The notes under the pieces were generated by a model. The model was not told the origin of the DNA. It made no database searches and saw nothing but the letters and a program-made list of their open reading frames with translations. Made by a program: the position numbers and the translations under genes. Source: an uncultured Bacillota bacterium (GTDB lineage: Bacteria > Bacillota > Clostridia > Peptostreptococcales > Anaerovoracaceae). From it: DNA of 8,138 nucleotides. Shown piece after piece: positions 7,042 through 8,138 of the stretch (its first letter is position 1; every line of letters starts with the position of its first letter). The stretch spans positions 1 to 8,138 of the forward strand of contig CAMOXP010000053.1 in NCBI GenBank assembly GCA_946629205.1, given 5' to 3'.

Positions 7042-7963
7042 CGCTGCGATCCTCCCTTCTGCGTCTGGATGAGCCTGACTTGCCGTAAATCATCTCACTC
7101 TTCTTGGCGGATTCATCCGCCGCTTTATCGAATGCGCTGCGGGCATTTGAGAACCTGGTGATTCCCTTTCTGATCTTGCTGCCGCCGAGATAAATATCCA
7201 GCAGTCTCTTCTCAACTGTTCTCGTATCGAGGAACCGCTCCAGCTTGCCGTCTTCTGCCATGCTGATGATGCCCGTCTCTTCAGAGACGATGAGAACGAC
7301 GGCGTCCGAATTCTCCGTGATGCCGATCCCTGCCCTGTGGCGGGTCCCGAGGTCCTTGCTGATGGTCTGATTCTTTGAGAGCGGAAGCATGCATCCGGCA
7401 GCGTATATTTCCATGCCGCTGATGATAATGGCTCCGTCATGGAGCGGCGCGCCCTCATAAAAGAGATTGCCCAAAAGCTGTTCTGTGATGGCTGCGTCCA
7501 GGATCGTGCCGGTCTCTGCGTAGTCTTCGAGGATCGTCTGCCGCTCAAAGACGATCAGTGCGCCGGTTTTTTCATTGCTGAATTTATCGACGGCGTTTGT
7601 GATCGCATTAACGACACGCTTGCTGTTCTCCTTGTCGCCGGCTCCGATCCCTCGCACGATCCGGCCTCTGCCCATGAATTCAAGGGCGCGGCGCAGCTCC
7701 GGCTGCAGCACGATGAGCACCGCGACGGCGCCCAAAGTCAAAGCCCCCTTGCACATCCAGTTCAGGGTATGCAGATCCATCACATCCGATATGAACGTTG
7801 CTGCGACGAGCACCAGAATGCCTTTGATGATCTGCTGCGCACGTGTTTCAAGAATGAGTTTGAGCAGATAATACACAACAAAAGTGACGATAATAATATC
7901 GATCGCATCTGTTAATCCAAAGTCTGAAAATGTATTCGCGAAGAACTGAATGACTTCGTTCAT
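7031..7963 (-). CDS. cdaA: Membrane diadenylate cyclase CdaA (c-di-AMP synthase)
   Basis: CdaA (DacA) condenses two ATP into cyclic di-AMP, which controls potassium and osmolyte transport and cell-wall balance in Firmicutes. From the ATG at 7963 the protein has 310 residues, near the family's usual 270-290. Three membrane helices lie at about 18-38, 45-63 and 66-86. The DAC domain follows, with the diagnostic DGA motif in APLHDGAII at 172-180 and the RHR motif in GTRHRAG at 206-212. The tail (about 285-310) is charged, with an Arg run at 300-303, and is probably disordered. A TTG at 8008 would add 15 residues, but it lies almost on the predicted transcription start and has no ribosome binding site, so I chose the ATG, which has AAGGAG and GGGGGAG before it. 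It is the first gene of the operon, with its own promoter and a terminator upstream. Confidence 0.97.
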   Translation of the reverse strand: MNEVIQFFANTFSDFGLTDAIDIIIVTFVVYYLLKLILETRAQQIIKGILVLVAATFISDVMDLHTLNWMCKGALTLGAVAVLIVLQPELRRALEFMGRGRIVRGIGAGDKENSKRVVNAITNAVDKFSNEKTGALIVFERQTILEDYAETGTILDAAITEQLLGNLFYEGAPLHDGAIIISGMEIYAAGCMLPLSKNQTISKDLGTRHRAGIGITENSDAVVLIVSEETGIISMAEDGKLERFLDTRTVEKRLLDIYLGGSKIRKGITRFSNARSAFDKAADESAKKSEMIYGKSGSSRRRREDRSDDK

Positions 7964-7965
7964 TT

Positions 7966-7980
7966 CTCCCCCGGCTCCTT
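7966..7980 (-). promoter_or_regulatory. Ribosome binding site region fixing the cdaA start
   Basis: On the minus strand AAGGAG (7975-7980) is followed by a GGGGGAG purine run a few bases before the ATG at 7963. AAGGAG is 11 nt from the ATG, slightly far, while the second run is close. Either supports the ATG at 7963 and not the TTG at 8008. Confidence 0.6.
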
Positions 7981-8019
7981 CGTTTTGCCAGTTGTTTTTT
8001 CTGCACAATTTATCACTTT

Positions 8020-8049
8020 ATTTTACTATATTTAGTGGTATGTTTTCAA
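8020..8049 (-). promoter_or_regulatory. Sigma-A-type promoter of the cdaA-cdaR-glmM-glmS operon
   Basis: On the minus strand, TTGAAA (8044-8049; 5 of 6 to TTGACA) is followed after 18 nt by TAAAAT (8020-8025; 5 of 6 to TATAAT). Transcription should start near 8013, giving a leader of about 50 nt. The DNA upstream of the -35 (about 8061-8098) is rich in A and T tracts, like an UP element. No clear operator or riboswitch fold is visible in so short a leader. Confidence 0.65.
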
Positions 8050-8097
8050 CGGCTCACTACAAATTGTTAATGATTTTTAAGACGTTTTTAAAATTAA

Positions 8098-8121
8098 ACG
8101 GAGACCCGAATGGGTCTCCGT
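8098..8121 (-). terminator. Intrinsic terminator of an upstream gene outside the window
   Basis: A perfect 10-bp stem (8098-8107 with 8112-8121, core GGAGACCC/GGGTCTCC) closes a 4-nt loop. On the minus strand it is followed by TTAATTTTAAAAA, a T-rich tail; on the plus strand the following bases are less T-rich. It therefore most likely ends a minus-strand gene lying beyond position 8138 and insulates the cdaA operon from it. Confidence 0.75.
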
Positions 8122-8138
8122 AATTGCTGCTTTTGCTT

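Noticed and set aside
7964..8008. TTG start at 8008 for cdaA, adding 15 residues
   Set aside because: It sits within a few bases of the predicted transcription start, has no Shine-Dalgarno, and the added residues are hydrophilic and unlike CdaA N-termini.

Overview
All seven genes in this window lie on the minus strand, so transcription runs from high to low coordinates. The gene content points to a Gram-positive Firmicute, most likely an anaerobe of the class Clostridia. The grounds are the order cdaA-cdaR-glmM-glmS, which is a Firmicutes signature, strong AGGAGG-type ribosome binding sites before nearly every gene, and coding DNA of moderately high GC beside AT-rich promoter DNA. I cannot name a genus from the sequence.

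Region 1 (about 8138 to 7964) is intergenic. It holds a minus-strand intrinsic terminator that probably ends an upstream gene outside the window, followed by an AT-rich stretch and a good sigma-A-type promoter.

Region 2 (7963 to 3463) is a tightly packed four-gene operon: cdaA (membrane diadenylate cyclase making c-di-AMP), cdaR (a very short, single-domain YbbR regulator), glmM (phosphoglucosamine mutase) and glmS (glucosamine-6-phosphate synthase). Neighbours overlap or are 10-11 nt apart. GlmS makes GlcN-6-P from fructose-6-P and glutamine, and GlmM turns it into GlcN-1-P for UDP-GlcNAc and peptidoglycan. CdaA and CdaR add c-di-AMP signalling, which in studied Firmicutes is coupled to this pathway through a CdaA-CdaR-GlmM complex.

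Region 3 (3462 to 3366) is a 97-nt gap with a GC-rich hairpin just after glmS and a possible extended -10 promoter abutting it.

Region 4 (3365 to the left edge) looks like an amino-sugar salvage block: an N-acetylhexosamine 1-kinase homologue (NahK/LnpB-like), an unusual ROK-family sugar-kinase-like protein with a 145-residue N-terminal extension and no ROK zinc motif, and the first 245 codons of nagA (GlcNAc-6-P deacetylase), cut by the window edge. NagA yields GlcN-6-P, the substrate of GlmM, so salvage and de novo synthesis meet at one metabolite. No nagB, transporter or DNA-binding regulator is visible.

No tRNA, rRNA, CRISPR array, insertion sequence or phage gene was seen. The main oddities are the one-domain CdaR, a Gly/Ala/Asp-rich insertion in the NahK homologue, the divergent ROK protein, and residue changes in conserved motifs of GlmM and GlmS.
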